Below, one piece after another: positions 26,251 through 37,447 of a stretch of 64,000 bases of DNA. Below the pieces are notes generated by a model. It searched no databases. It worked only from the letters and a program-made list of their open reading frames with translations, and was not told the origin of the DNA. Within the stretch, counting starts at the first letter, position 1; each line of letters opens with the position of its first letter. Source of the DNA: Caryophanon tenue (GTDB lineage: Bacteria; Bacillota; Bacilli; Bacillales_A; Planococcaceae). The position numbers were made by a program, and so were the translations under genes. Where the stretch lies: positions 1 through 64,000 of the forward strand of contig NZ_MASJ01000004.1 of the NCBI RefSeq assembly GCF_001700315.1. The letters are read 5' to 3'.

Positions 26251-27656
26251 TATTGTTGTTGTTCTTTGCGAACGTTCTTTAAAAATAGCGATACGACAAA
26301 TGCGATAATCGCTAGTACTAAACCAAATGTAATGGCGTTTTGAACGCCATTTACCGCTGCTAATGGGTCATTGCTATTATTCGCCATCGTAATAGACATA
26401 ATCGTTACGGCAATAGCCGTTCCGACTGCACCCGCTACTTGCTGCAATGTATTCATCACAGCCGAACCATCTGGATACAGCGATGGCGGTAATTGATTTA
26501 AACCATTTGTCGATGCAGGCATCATCACTAACGAAATGCCGACAAATAAAACGATGTGCATCGCTACAATTAAATACGGTGATGTGTTTGCATCAATTGT
26601 ACGTAGCACAAATAATGCTGCGACTGCTAATGCTAAACCACCTGGTACCATCACACGAGGGCCAAATTTATCAAATAAATTCCCCGCAACGACAGACATA
26701 AATGCATTAATGACACCACCTGGTAATAGCACAAGACCTGCAAATACGGGCGTCAGTAATAATATGTTTTGTAAATAAATCGGCAGCATGACCATTGTTG
26801 ATAAAATAACAAGCATCACGGCCATTACGATGATTAAACCAAATACGTACATCGGATATTGGAAGACGCGTAAATTTAACATCGGCTGCGCCATTTTCAG
26901 CTGCATGACACTAAACATAATTAATGCAAGCGCACCGATACCGACTGCCAATATTACCTCCATATTAAAGAATGTACCTAGCTCTCCTGAAATACTAAAG
27001 CCGTACACAATCCCACCAAATGCAATTGTTGATAATACAATCGATGGAATATGAAATTTTACTGGACGTGTTTCGCTGACATTTTCAATAAACTTCACAC
27101 CGAGTGCAAGCGCAATGAGTAAAAACGGTACACAAATCCAGAAGATAAAGTGCCATGTTAAATCGGCTAAAATAAAGCCTGCTACAGTTGGACCAATTGC
27201 TGGGGCGAATACGATAACAAGCCCGATTTTCCCCATCGCAGCTCCGCGTTTGCTAATTGGATATACCATTAAAACTACTTGCGTCATTAACGGTAAAATA
27301 ATAGCTGTTCCAATCGCCTGCACGACACGCCCTATAAGTAATACGGCGAATGTTGGTGACAATGCGGCAATAATTGTGCCACTGATTGAAAAGAGTAATG
27401 ATGTAATAAATAATTGACGAGTTGTAAAGCGTTGCATAAATAACGAAGAAATTGGTACGAGTACCCCTAAAGTTAATAAGTAGCCCGTTGTCAGCCATTG
27501 TATCGTTGAAGTGGGGGCATCGAAATCTCGACTTAATTCAACAAATGCCATATTTAGCGCTGTTTCATTAAAAAGCCCAATAAAAGCAGCAACTAAAAAT
27601 GCCGCAATAATTTTTGTACGTTTTGCATATAATTGTTCATTAAAATGTTGTTCCAC
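26250..27656 (-). CDS. MFS multidrug exporter, DHA2 (EmrB/LmrB-like) family
   Basis: About 468 aa with 13-14 membrane helices. DHA2 features are visible: an NTALNMAF..-type first helix, LTTGYLLTLGVLVPISS, and the motif GRVVQAIGTAIILPL..PISKRGAAMGKIGLV..APAIGPTVAGFI. It should export hydrophobic drugs using the proton gradient. The start is GTG 27656, 8 bp after AAAGGAG; the upstream ATG 27677 overlaps that RBS. No regulator is adjacent, so its inducer is unknown. Confidence 0.92.
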   Translation of the reverse strand: MEQHFNEQLYAKRTKIIAAFLVAAFIGLFNETALNMAFVELSRDFDAPTSTIQWLTTGYLLTLGVLVPISSLFMQRFTTRQLFITSLLFSISGTIIAALSPTFAVLLIGRVVQAIGTAIILPLMTQVVLMVYPISKRGAAMGKIGLVIVFAPAIGPTVAGFILADLTWHFIFWICVPFLLIALALGVKFIENVSETRPVKFHIPSIVLSTIAFGGIVYGFSISGELGTFFNMEVILAVGIGALALIMFSVMQLKMAQPMLNLRVFQYPMYVFGLIIVMAVMLVILSTMVMLPIYLQNILLLTPVFAGLVLLPGGVINAFMSVVAGNLFDKFGPRVMVPGGLALAVAALFVLRTIDANTSPYLIVAMHIVLFVGISLVMMPASTNGLNQLPPSLYPDGSAVMNTLQQVAGAVGTAIAVTIMSITMANNSNDPLAAVNGVQNAITFGLVLAIIAFVVSLFLKNVRKEQQQ

Positions 27657-27719
27657 GGTTTCGCTCCTTTCATACACGTTCGCTATTGTAGCATAAAATT
27701 TAACAATTTACGACAGAAC

Positions 27720-27746
27720 TTCACATCCCTTTACATATTTACTACA
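27720..27746 (+). promoter_or_regulatory. Pho-box-like repeats upstream of alkaline phosphatase
   Basis: TTCACA (27720-27725), TTTACA (27730-27735) and ACTACA (27741-27746) recur about every 10-11 bp. This resembles the TT(A/C/T)ACA direct repeats bound by PhoP in Bacillus. The third repeat is imperfect. Confidence 0.5.
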
Positions 27747-27827
27747 TTTTCTGCATAGCGTATTAATAGTATTTTAGTAAAGTAATTGAGGAAGTACTTT
27801 ATACATACATTGGAGGAATGACACATT

Positions 27828-29468
27828 ATGCGTAAATGGAGTAAACAATTTGGTGCTTTTGCGGTTGCAAGCACATTAGCAGTAACTGCTTTTAGCACAC
27901 CATCTCAAGCAGAAACACCAGCACCACAGAAAGAAGAGCCGACAAATGTCATTATGTTAATTATGGATGGTTCAAGTGATAATGTCTCAACATTAGCTCG
28001 TTGGTACACAGGTCAACCGAATAATGTTGATGAAATTTTAACAGGCGCTGTTCGCACATATTCAGCAGAATCCGCTATTTCTGACTCTGCACCTGCTGCT
28101 ACCGCATTAGCCACAGGTCATAAATCAAATTCTGGTTACGTTGGCGTTTTACCGTCTAACATTACAATGCCGGGTGTTGAAGGCTCAGAAGAAGATGCCT
28201 TCAAGCCAGTAGCGAATGTTCTGGAAGGCGCACAGTTAAAGGGCATGGCTACAGGTATCGTATCGACATCTGAAATTCAACATGCAACGCCTGCTGGTTT
28301 CTCTGCACATGCAACAAGCCGTAGCAATTACGATGATATTGCAGAGCAACAAGTATACCGCAATATGGATGTTGTATTAGGTGGTGGTTTAGCATCGTTA
28401 CAGCAAACACGTAAAGACGGTGAAAACTTATTACCAGTCGTGGAAAAAAACTATGATTTCGTACAAACACGCGAAGCATTATTAGCAGCAGACGGCGATA
28501 AAATCTGGGGCGCATTTGCACCGAGCGCTTTAGCGTATGATTTTGACCGTGAAAAAACAAATCCGGAGCAACCCACTCTTGCAGAGATGACATCAAAAGC
28601 AATTGACACATTAAATGAAGATAAAGATGGCTTCTTCTTAATGGTAGAAGGTAGTAAAATTGACTGGGCAGCACACGCTAACGACCCAATCGGTATGGTG
28701 ACAGACTTTTTATCATTTGACGCAGCTGTTGGTGAAGCTTTAGACTTCGCAAAAGAAGATGGTAACACGCTTGTGATTGCTGTAACAGACCATGCAAACT
28801 CTGGTATTACAATCGGGAACACAAATACAAATAGTGGTTACGATAAAATGGACATTACAGAGTATATCAATCCATTAAAAGAAGCGACAATGACACTTGA
28901 AGGTGCATTATCACAATTAAAAGAAGATCGCTCTAACTTAGAAGAAGTAGCAGCACTGTACGGCTTAAAAGATTTAACAGCGGCTGAACGTACAGCACTT
29001 CAAAACAGCAAAAACTTAAATCAAACGTTCGTTCAGTTATTGTCAACACGTGCAAACATCGGTTTCACAACGGGTGGACATACAGGTGATGATGTATTTT
29101 TATATAGCTACGGACCAAATCGCCCAACAGGCTTAATCGACAATACAGATTTAGCGAAAGTGATGGCTGAAACAATGAATGTTGATTTAGCACAAACAAC
29201 GGATATTTTATTTAATGACGGTGTCGCTACACTACAAGCGAAAGGTTTCGATGTTACAGTGGATACATCTGACAAAGCAAATCCAACACTTGTTGCCAAA
29301 AAAGCGAATGTCGTATACACACTACATGAAAATAAAAACACCGTGCAAAAAGACCGTATTTCTAAAAATGGACGCGTGTTATCATTAACGAAAAAATTCA
29401 ACAGCGTGCACTTCTATAACGACCAGCATTTCTATATTTCAGATGAAGTGGTAAACTTCATTAACTAA
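27828..29468 (+). CDS. phoA: Secreted alkaline phosphatase
   Basis: 546 aa. A signal peptide ends near SQA-ET (about residue 29). Metal and catalytic motifs: MLIMDGSSDN (Asp47), SAISDSAPAATALATGHKS (nucleophile Ser87), FFLMVEGSKIDWAAHAND, VIAVTDHANSG and a late TGGHTGDDV histidine. These place it in the alkaline phosphatase family; it releases phosphate from monoesters outside the cell. The C-terminal 80 or so residues after the catalytic core (from about VTVDTSDKANPT) look like an extra beta domain, perhaps for surface contact. RBS TGGAGGAATGACACATT-ATG. Pho-box-like repeats lie upstream. Confidence 0.93.
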   Translation: MRKWSKQFGAFAVASTLAVTAFSTPSQAETPAPQKEEPTNVIMLIMDGSSDNVSTLARWYTGQPNNVDEILTGAVRTYSAESAISDSAPAATALATGHKSNSGYVGVLPSNITMPGVEGSEEDAFKPVANVLEGAQLKGMATGIVSTSEIQHATPAGFSAHATSRSNYDDIAEQQVYRNMDVVLGGGLASLQQTRKDGENLLPVVEKNYDFVQTREALLAADGDKIWGAFAPSALAYDFDREKTNPEQPTLAEMTSKAIDTLNEDKDGFFLMVEGSKIDWAAHANDPIGMVTDFLSFDAAVGEALDFAKEDGNTLVIAVTDHANSGITIGNTNTNSGYDKMDITEYINPLKEATMTLEGALSQLKEDRSNLEEVAALYGLKDLTAAERTALQNSKNLNQTFVQLLSTRANIGFTTGGHTGDDVFLYSYGPNRPTGLIDNTDLAKVMAETMNVDLAQTTDILFNDGVATLQAKGFDVTVDTSDKANPTLVAKKANVVYTLHENKNTVQKDRISKNGRVLSLTKKFNSVHFYNDQHFYISDEVVNFIN

Positions 29469-29537
29469 TCCGATTCAATCGAAGAAAACGAAGCGGCTGG
29501 GACAGAACCCTATTTCTGATAAAAAGCGGAACATCTG

Positions 29538-29570
29538 CCTACGAAACACGTCCGCGATGTGGCGTAGCAC
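29538..29570 (+). repeat. Intergenic repeat, copy B
   Basis: Inverted partner of 23515-23547 (28/33 identical). It lies in the 3' region of the alkaline phosphatase gene, after GGCTGGGACAGAA (from 29502) and before a CCTTCAGCA hairpin. Confidence 0.75.
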
Positions 29571-29581
29571 CCAAAGCAAAA

Positions 29582-29619
29582 AAATATCCTTCAGCAGTTG
29601 TCATTGCTGAAGGATATTT
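29582..29619. terminator. Bidirectional terminator between phoA and eno
   Basis: AATATCCTTCAGCA pairs with TGCTGAAGGATATT, with A-run and T-rich flanks. It serves the convergent phoA and glycolytic operons. Confidence 0.85.
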
Positions 29620-29656
29620 CCTTTTGTTCCAATCTCTTTTTCGTTGGAAGTTTTAC

Positions 29657-31003
<1,347 letters not shown>

Positions 31004-31011
31004 TTAGCTAT

Positions 31012-32535
31012 TTAAAATAAAGCTTTCCCCGTCATTTCGGCTGGTTGTTCAACACCTAATAATTTTAACATTGTTGGCGCTAAGTCCGCTAAAATACCTT
31101 CAGAAAGTGTAATATTTTCCTTTGTTACAATAACCGGCACTGGATTTGTTGTATGTGCTGTCATCGGTTGCCCTTCAACAGTTACCACTTCATCCGAGTT
31201 ACCGTGGTCTGCTGTAATGATAGCGTGACCACCTTTTGCTAAAATCGCATCCACTACACGACCTAAGCACTCATCAACCGCTTCAATCGCTTTAATCGTT
31301 GGCTCAAGCATGCCTGAGTGACCAACCATATCTGGATTTGCAAAGTTTAATAAAATGGCATCAAAGCGGTCTGCTTCAATCGCATTTACTAATGCATCCG
31401 TCACTTCATATGCGCTCATTTCTGGTTTCAAGTCATATGTTGCAACTTTTGGAGAGGCGATTAAAATACGCTCTTCACCAGCAAATGTTTCCTCACGACC
31501 ACCGCTCATAAAGAACGTTACGTGCGGATACTTTTCTGTTTCTGCGATACGTAATTGCGTTAAGCCGTTTGCAGCAATCACTTCACCAACTGTATTTTTC
31601 AAGTTATCACTTTCAAATGCAACTTGTGCTGTTACATCATCACTATAATGTGTGAACGACACAAACTTCACATTTGTGAGTTCCTTCTCAGATTCTACAA
31701 AACCTTGATATTCTGGGTTTGTAAATACTGCGGATAACTGAATCGCACGGTCAGGACGGAAGTTAAAGAAAATGATGGCATCATTTGAGTCGACAGTCGC
31801 CACTGGTACAGCATCTTTTGTCACAACAAATGGTACAACAAATTCATCTAATATATCTTGGTCATATGATGCTTGAACACCTGCTTGTGCAGATTCAAAA
31901 ATCGGACCTACTCCATCAACAATTGCTTCGTACGCTAAGTTTACACGGTCCCAGCGTTTATCGCGGTCCATTGCATAGTAGCGTCCATGAATCGATGCAA
32001 ACTGGCCAACACCAATATCAGCCATTTGCTTTTCTGTATCTGCAATATAACGAAGCGCTGTATCAGGTGCAACGTCACGACCATCTAAGAAGCCATGTAC
32101 GAATACATCTTCTAGCCCTTGTTGTTTCGCTAATTGTAATAGGGCAAATAAATGCTCATAGTGACTATGTACGCCACCATCTGATAATAAGCCCATTAAA
32201 TGAAGCTTACCGCCATGACGCTTCACATGAGCAATTGCGTCTAAAAAGGCTAGAATGTCGAAAAACTCTTTATCGCGAATTGATTTATGAATACGCGTTA
32301 AACTTTGATAAACGATGCGACCTGCACCAATGTTTAAGTGACCTACTTCAGAGTTCCCCATTTGACCGTCTGGAAGTCCTACTGCTTCGCCACTCGCTGT
32401 TAATGTCGCGTGTGGGAAGTGATTCCAATAACGGTCGAAGTTTGGCTTCTTCGCTTGTGCAACGGCATTCCCGAATGTTTCGTCACGGAATGCGAAGCCA
32501 TCTAAAATAATTAAAGCTACTGGTTGTTTAGGCAT
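31012..32535 (-). CDS. gpmI: Phosphoglycerate mutase, cofactor-independent
   Basis: 507 aa. Alkaline-phosphatase-fold enzyme with the manganese-binding ILDGFAFRD start, nucleophile Ser in [28 protein letters not shown], and the ADHGNSDEV and AHTTNPVP metal motifs. Interconverts 3- and 2-phosphoglycerate and is pH-sensitive through manganese, which matters in sporulating bacilli. Its ATG overlaps the tpiA stop by 8 bp. Confidence 0.98.
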   Translation of the reverse strand: MPKQPVALIILDGFAFRDETFGNAVAQAKKPNFDRYWNHFPHATLTASGEAVGLPDGQMGNSEVGHLNIGAGRIVYQSLTRIHKSIRDKEFFDILAFLDAIAHVKRHGGKLHLMGLLSDGGVHSHYEHLFALLQLAKQQGLEDVFVHGFLDGRDVAPDTALRYIADTEKQMADIGVGQFASIHGRYYAMDRDKRWDRVNLAYEAIVDGVGPIFESAQAGVQASYDQDILDEFVVPFVVTKDAVPVATVDSNDAIIFFNFRPDRAIQLSAVFTNPEYQGFVESEKELTNVKFVSFTHYSDDVTAQVAFESDNLKNTVGEVIAANGLTQLRIAETEKYPHVTFFMSGGREETFAGEERILIASPKVATYDLKPEMSAYEVTDALVNAIEADRFDAILLNFANPDMVGHSGMLEPTIKAIEAVDECLGRVVDAILAKGGHAIITADHGNSDEVVTVEGQPMTAHTTNPVPVIVTKENITLSEGILADLAPTMLKLLGVEQPAEMTGKALF

Positions 32536-33289
32536 TTGCGCCGGCCTCCACTAATTTCACATATGACTCGACTTGTAAGCTTGCACCGCCAACTAATGCG
32601 CCGTCGATATGCTCTTTTGATAATAGTTCTTCAATATTTTCTGGTTTTACTGAGCCACCGTACTGAATACGGATTGCTTGTGCTGTTGCATCATCAAATA
32701 GGTTTGCAACGACTTGACGGATTGCACCACATACTGCGTTTGCATCGTCTGCTGTTGCTGTTTTACCTGTACCGATTGCCCAAATAGGCTCATATGCAAT
32801 GACCATATGCTGAACTTCTTCTGCTGAGAAGCCTTGTAGTGCTGCTGTAATTTGCGCTTCTACTTTCGCTTCTGTTTGTCCCGCTTCACGCTCTGCATCT
32901 GTTTCGCCACAGCAAATGATTGGCACGATGTCCACATTTAATGCCGCACGTACTTTTTTGTTGATGGCTTCATCTGTTTCTGCAAAATATTCACGACGCT
33001 CTGAGTGACCAAGCACAACGTAATCAACACCGATGCTTGCTAATTGTGTTGGGCTTACTTCACCTGTAAATGCACCTTCTGTTTCGTAGTGCATGTTTTG
33101 TGCGCCGATTGCTAAATCTGTTTCATCTGCAATTTCAACTAATGTTGCTAAATAAATTGCTGGTGCACAGATAACCGCATCTACTGCCTCATTTGATGGA
33201 ATAAGTGATGTTACTTCGTCAACAAAGTCTGCTGCCTCTTCAAATGATTTATACATTTTCCAGTTCCCTGCGATAATTGGTTTACGCAT
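32528..33289 (-). CDS. tpiA: Triosephosphate isomerase
   Basis: 253 aa. Motifs: AGNWKM, the catalytic His in LGHSERR, the catalytic Glu in [14 protein letters not shown], and GGSVKPEN. Interconverts dihydroxyacetone phosphate and glyceraldehyde 3-phosphate. It lies 75 bp after pgk and overlaps gpmI by 8 bp, so the two are translationally coupled. Confidence 0.98.
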   Translation of the reverse strand: MRKPIIAGNWKMYKSFEEAADFVDEVTSLIPSNEAVDAVICAPAIYLATLVEIADETDLAIGAQNMHYETEGAFTGEVSPTQLASIGVDYVVLGHSERREYFAETDEAINKKVRAALNVDIVPIICCGETDAEREAGQTEAKVEAQITAALQGFSAEEVQHMVIAYEPIWAIGTGKTATADDANAVCGAIRQVVANLFDDATAQAIRIQYGGSVKPENIEELLSKEHIDGALVGGASLQVESYVKLVEAGANA

Positions 33290-33364
33290 GATAGAACCTC
33301 CTTTATATTCTAAGAAAGCATACTGTGATGTAATACTTGGTGCGACGCTTTCTATTGATGTTCA

Positions 33365-34549
33365 TTATTTATCGTTTAATGCGACGATACCTGGAAGTTC
33401 TTTACCTTCCATTAATTCAAGTGATGCACCGCCACCTGTAGAGATGTGATCCATTTTGTCTGCTACGTTAAACTTCTCAACTGCTGCTGCTGAGTCACCG
33501 CCACCAATAATTGTGTAGCCTGCTGTTTCAGCCATTGCATTTGCTACTGATTGTGTACCGTTTGCGAATTTTTCCATTTCGAATACACCCATAGGTCCGT
33601 TCCAAATGATTAATTTAGAATCTTGAATGACTTGTGCATATTTTTTAACTGTTTTCGGTCCGATATCTAAGCCCATCCAACCTTCTGGAATCGCATCAAT
33701 ATCGACAACTTGTGTGTCAGCATCTTTTGAAAATTCGTTCGCTACAACTGCATCAATTGGTAAGTGTAGCTCTACGCCTTTTTCTTTTGCTTTTTCAATA
33801 AATGATTTTGCTAATTCAATTTTATCTTCTTCTAATAAAGAGTTACCAATCTCGTAGCCTAATGCTTTCACGAATGTAAACGATAAACCGCCACCAATTA
33901 ATAAATGGTCTACTTGGTTTAATAAGTTTTCGATAACGCCAATTTTATCTTTTACTTTCGAGCCACCAATAATAGCTGTAAATGGTTTTTCAGGTGCTGA
34001 TAATGCTTTACCAAGTACATCTAATTCTTTTTGCATTAAGAAGCCTGATACTGCTGGGATGAATTTTGCGATACCTTCTGTTGACGCGTGTGCACGATGC
34101 GCTGCGCCAAATGCATCATTTACATACACATCTGCTAAGTTCGCAAATGCTTGGGCTAATGCTTCATCATTTTTCTCTTCGCCTTCGTGGAAGCGTACGT
34201 TTTCAAGTAATACGATGTCGCCTTCCTTCATTTCCGCGATAGCAGTTTCTACTACTTCACCGATTGACTCATCTAATTTGTTTACGGGTTTATTCATTAG
34301 TTCTGCTAAACGCTCACCTGCTGCTGTTAAGCGCATATCTTCGTTTACTTCGCCTTTTGGTCGACCTAAGTGTGATGCAAGAATCACTTTAGCACCTTGA
34401 TCCACTAGTGCTTGGATTGTTGGAATTGCTGCACGAATACGCGTATCATCTGTAATTTGCCCATCTTCCATTGGTACGTTAAAGTCTACGCGCACAAATA
34501 CGCGCTTTCCTTGAAGTTCTACATCTTGAATTGATTTCTTTGCTAACAT
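33365..34549 (-). CDS. pgk: Phosphoglycerate kinase
   Basis: 394 aa. Signatures: [14 protein letters not shown] near residue 14, [41 protein letters not shown] and [12 protein letters not shown]. Makes ATP from 1,3-bisphosphoglycerate. The 324-bp gap to gapA contains two hairpins, so pgk and the genes after it probably have a promoter of their own as well as read-through from gapA. Confidence 0.98.
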   Translation of the reverse strand: MLAKKSIQDVELQGKRVFVRVDFNVPMEDGQITDDTRIRAAIPTIQALVDQGAKVILASHLGRPKGEVNEDMRLTAAGERLAELMNKPVNKLDESIGEVVETAIAEMKEGDIVLLENVRFHEGEEKNDEALAQAFANLADVYVNDAFGAAHRAHASTEGIAKFIPAVSGFLMQKELDVLGKALSAPEKPFTAIIGGSKVKDKIGVIENLLNQVDHLLIGGGLSFTFVKALGYEIGNSLLEEDKIELAKSFIEKAKEKGVELHLPIDAVVANEFSKDADTQVVDIDAIPEGWMGLDIGPKTVKKYAQVIQDSKLIIWNGPMGVFEMEKFANGTQSVANAMAETAGYTIIGGGDSAAAVEKFNVADKMDHISTGGGASLELMEGKELPGIVALNDK

Positions 34550-34678
34550 TAGTTAGGTCCTCCTCATTATTCATAAACTAGCTTCTACAAGCGATTTTAG
34601 CAGACTTTGTGCTATTTGTAGAGTAAACACCATAGTTTTACATCGTACGATTTCTTTCATCTATCGACTTGCATAAAA

Positions 34679-34707
34679 ATAGACTTTCGCATACCGCAAA
34701 AGTCTAT
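34679..34707 (-). terminator. Hairpin in the gapA-pgk gap, terminator-like
   Basis: On the minus strand ATAGACTT(TTGC) pairs with (GC)AAGTCTAT and is followed by TTTTTATG. Placed between gapA and pgk, it may end or attenuate the cggR-gapA message. Confidence 0.65.
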
Positions 34708-34736
34708 GAAGTTGTTTTCGTAAAGTTATGTAACAT

Positions 34737-34766
34737 GGGACATAAAACTGGGTTGTTTTATGTCCC
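34737..34766. other. Hairpin in the gapA-pgk gap
   Basis: GGGACATAAAAC (34737-34748) pairs perfectly with GTTTTATGTCCC (34755-34766). It lacks a T-run, so it may act in RNA stability or processing of the cggR-gapA transcript instead of termination. Confidence 0.5.
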
Positions 34767-34873
34767 TATCTATTATATGAGCAATTGTCCAAAAAAGGCT
34801 ATACTTTTTAAGTGCTAATATGATAAATATGTTACACTTTTTCCTTTTATTACGAAAATGTGTTATTCAGTTT

Positions 34874-35881
34874 TTATTCTAGTCCTTTTGATGCCACGTA
34901 TAATGCTAAATCCATTAAGCGAGTTGAGTAACCAATTTCGTTATCGTACCAAGATACCACTTTCGCCATGCGACCTTCCATCACCATTGTCGATAAACCA
35001 TCAATTGTTGAAGACGCTGGGTTACCATTATAGTCGATTGAAACAAGTGGTAGCTCGTTGTACGCTAAAATACCTTTTAACGGACCTTCTGCTGCTTCTT
35101 TTAATGCAGCGTTTAACGATTCAATTGTTACGTCTTTTTCTAATTCAACAACTAAGTCAACACATGACACGTTTGGTGTTGGTACACGCATTGAGAAGCC
35201 ATCTAATTTCCCTTTTAATTGTGGTAATACTTTTGATACTGCTACTGCTGCACCTGTTGTTGTTGGAATCATTGACACCGCACCTGCACGCGCACGACGT
35301 GGATCTTCATGCGGGAAGTCTAAAATACGTTGGTCATTTGTGTATGAGTGAATTGTTGTCATCATGCCACGTTTAATACCGAATGCTTCGTCAATTACTT
35401 TCGCCATTGGTGCTAAACAGTTTGTCGTACATGAAGCGTTTGAGAATACTTTCATTGATGGGTCATACTCTTCGTGGTTTACACCCATTACGAATGTTGG
35501 CATATCGCCTTTTGCTGGTGCAGAAAGGATCGCTTTTTTCGCGCCCGCTTCTACGTGTTTTGATACATCTTCCATTGAACGGAATCGTCCTGTACATTCT
35601 AGCACTACGTCTACACCTAATTCGCCCCAAGGTAAGTTCGCTGGGTCTTTTTCAGATAACACTTGTACACGTTGACCATTAACAATGAAAGCATCTGATT
35701 CCGCTTGTACATCTGCATCATACACACCATGAATTGAGTCAAATTTTAATAAATGCGCTAATTGACCTGCATCTGTTAAGTCGTTTACCGCTACTACTTC
35801 AAACTCATCATGCTTCATTGCTTCACGAAATACTAATCGTCCGATACGTCCAAAACCGTTAATTGCTAATTTTAATGCCAT
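34874..35881 (-). CDS. gapA: Glyceraldehyde-3-phosphate dehydrogenase (glycolytic)
   Basis: 335 aa starting MALKLAINGFGRIGR. NAD site GFGRIGR, catalytic Cys151 in SNASCTTNCLAP, and AASSTIDG / SWYDNEIGYS motifs are present. The position directly after cggR marks it as the glycolytic GapA, not gluconeogenic GapB. ATG 35881 follows TTGGAGGAATTCACA; the 5 upstream codons include the RBS. Confidence 0.98.
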   Translation of the reverse strand: MALKLAINGFGRIGRLVFREAMKHDEFEVVAVNDLTDAGQLAHLLKFDSIHGVYDADVQAESDAFIVNGQRVQVLSEKDPANLPWGELGVDVVLECTGRFRSMEDVSKHVEAGAKKAILSAPAKGDMPTFVMGVNHEEYDPSMKVFSNASCTTNCLAPMAKVIDEAFGIKRGMMTTIHSYTNDQRILDFPHEDPRRARAGAVSMIPTTTGAAVAVSKVLPQLKGKLDGFSMRVPTPNVSCVDLVVELEKDVTIESLNAALKEAAEGPLKGILAYNELPLVSIDYNGNPASSTIDGLSTMVMEGRMAKVVSWYDNEIGYSTRLMDLALYVASKGLE

Positions 35882-35904
35882 TGTGAATTCCTCCAATAAT
35901 ATAA

Positions 35905-36936
35905 TTAATTTTTCTTGAATGCGTCTAAAATTTCTTTTGCGGCTGCCTCATCTGTAATAAATGTTGTTTGCTTCGGTGCACTTAAAAAATAGGCACGAAT
36001 GGCAGCTGCTTTATTTTTACCGCCCGCTACTGCTAAGACGTTTCTACTTTTCTTCACGTGATGTTCGGCAATGCCGATTGCACGTACTTTATGAACTGTA
36101 TTACCCTTCTCGTTGAAATAATAACCAAAAGCTTCGCCGACTGCGCCAACTTCTTCTAAGTAGCGCATTTCAATATCGCTTACTTGTCGACGTTGTGCCA
36201 TCGTATCAGCACGGCCAATACCATGAACGACGATTGCTGTTTCTTCGTAAAGCGTCAGCATTTCCTTGACCATTGGCTCTTCTTTTAACGCTAAGTAAAT
36301 GTGTTCACTTAAGTTTTCTGGTAAATACAATGTTTTATAAGCACTGTTTGTTTTTGCTGCAAAGCTCGCAGCAAGTGTATTCGCTTGTCTACGCATTTCA
36401 TGACCGATACTACCACGAGCAGCAATAAACTGAACATCTTTCGCAACATCACTTTCAACGAGGAAGTTTTCCATCGCTTCGATTGAACTACCGCCTGTAA
36501 CAGCGATTGTGTCGTGTGGTTGCATCGTATTCATTAATTCATTTGCAGCTTGTTGCCCCATTAACATACGTGCATGTTGGTCTTCATCAGTATCACCTGG
36601 CACGATAATAACACGCGCAATACCAAAACGGTGACGTAGCATTTCTTCTAGCTCCGAAATCCCCGACCATTCGTAATAGAGTGGACGAAGTGTTTCTAAT
36701 ACTTCCATACCCACTTCTGTAACATACATACCCTTTGTCTCGGCAATTACTAACCCTTGCTTACGTAAACGCTCTGTTTCTGTGCGTACTTCACGCTCCG
36801 GTAAATTCAGTAGCTCCGACAACGGGCGTCTGCCAATTGGTGCTGACAGTTGAATCATTTGTAAAATGCGATAACGTACTTGTAGTAAAGATTGTAACTC
36901 TGGTAATAACTTTAATTGTGCTTCTTTTTCTAACAT
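35905..36936 (-). CDS. cggR: Central glycolytic genes regulator CggR
   Basis: About 343 aa of the SorC/DeoR family. N-terminal winged helix (RYRILQMIQLSAPIGRRPLSELLNLPEREVRTETERLR) and a sugar-binding domain (VPGDTDEDQHARMLMGQQAAN.., TGGSSIEAM, AARGSIGHEMRRQANTLAA). CggR represses its operon until fructose 1,6-bisphosphate binds. ATG 36936 lies in GGAAGTGGAGAAAATG; the GTG 9 bp upstream sits in the RBS. The matching operator lies at 36961-36996. Confidence 0.97.
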   Translation of the reverse strand: MLEKEAQLKLLPELQSLLQVRYRILQMIQLSAPIGRRPLSELLNLPEREVRTETERLRKQGLVIAETKGMYVTEVGMEVLETLRPLYYEWSGISELEEMLRHRFGIARVIIVPGDTDEDQHARMLMGQQAANELMNTMQPHDTIAVTGGSSIEAMENFLVESDVAKDVQFIAARGSIGHEMRRQANTLAASFAAKTNSAYKTLYLPENLSEHIYLALKEEPMVKEMLTLYEETAIVVHGIGRADTMAQRRQVSDIEMRYLEEVGAVGEAFGYYFNEKGNTVHKVRAIGIAEHHVKKSRNVLAVAGGKNKAAAIRAYFLSAPKQTTFITDEAAAKEILDAFKKN

Positions 36937-36960
36937 TTTCTCCACTTCCTTTTAATTAGG

Positions 36961-36996
36961 GACGCTTTTTAACCCATTATAACATATTAAGTCCCA
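36961..36996 (-). promoter_or_regulatory. CggR operator
   Basis: On the minus strand: TGGGAC-N6-TGTT-N4-TGGGTT-N6-CGTC. The spacing equals the B. subtilis CggR operator (CGGGAC-N6-TGTC, N4, repeated). The second half is less well kept. It lies between the cggR promoter and the gene. Confidence 0.85.
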
Positions 36997-37028
36997 CTAG
37001 AAGCAAAAAAAATAAACTTTCTATTGCT

Positions 37029-37057
37029 ATTGTAATCTAACAACCATGCTTTTGCAA
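37029..37057 (-). promoter_or_regulatory. cggR operon promoter
   Basis: Minus strand TTGCAA (37052-37057), 17-bp spacer, TACAAT (37029-37034), followed downstream by the CggR operator. Confidence 0.8.
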
Positions 37058-37112
37058 CAATTTGCTACGATAAAACATTTTTTTGTTCGACTGTACTATA
37101 AAACAATTAAAA

Positions 37113-37150
37113 AGAAGATAACTGTTATTACACTGTATCAGTTATCTTCT
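37113..37150 (-). terminator. Terminator of the glutaredoxin-like gene
   Basis: AGAAGATAACTG (37113-37124) and CAGTTATCTTCT (37139-37150) form a 12-bp stem overlapping the stop codon; the minus strand continues TTTTTAATTG. Confidence 0.85.
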
Positions 37151-37374
37151 AATGCTTCAAGTATCGTTACATAATCGATGTGCCCATATTGTAAAATGTG
37201 TCCATCTTTTTCGACAACCGGAATCATGAGACAAAAACGCTCGTGCAGTACAGGGTATTGTTCTATATTAATCTCTTCGTATGTAAATGAAATATCTTGT
37301 TGGACCATCTGTAATGTGCGGCGCGCGTCGTCACATAAGCTGCAGCCCGGACGCGAATACAATTGAAGTTGCAT
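37138..37374 (-). CDS. Glutaredoxin-like thiol-disulfide protein
   Basis: 78 aa with the redox motif CSLC near residue 11 (YSRPGCSLCDDA), and the cis-proline region MIPVVEKDG. It belongs to the small thioredoxin-fold family found upstream of cggR in many bacilli. The partner is unknown. It stands between a terminator of the amino-acid ABC operon and cggR, with its own terminator. Confidence 0.88.
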   Translation of the reverse strand: MQLQLYSRPGCSLCDDARRTLQMVQQDISFTYEEINIEQYPVLHERFCLMIPVVEKDGHILQYGHIDYVTILEALEDN

Positions 37375-37410
37375 ATCGTTTCAGCTCCTTTTCTATAAAA
37401 GTATAAAAAA

Positions 37411-37445
37411 AGAAAGTTGCCGATGCAATTCATCAGCAACTTTCT
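37411..37445 (-). terminator. Terminator of the amino-acid ABC operon
   Basis: AGAAAGTTGC (37411-37420) pairs with GCAACTTTCT (37436-37445), extended inside by CGATG/CATC; the minus strand then runs TTTTTTTATAC. Confidence 0.9.
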
Positions 37446-37447
37446 CA

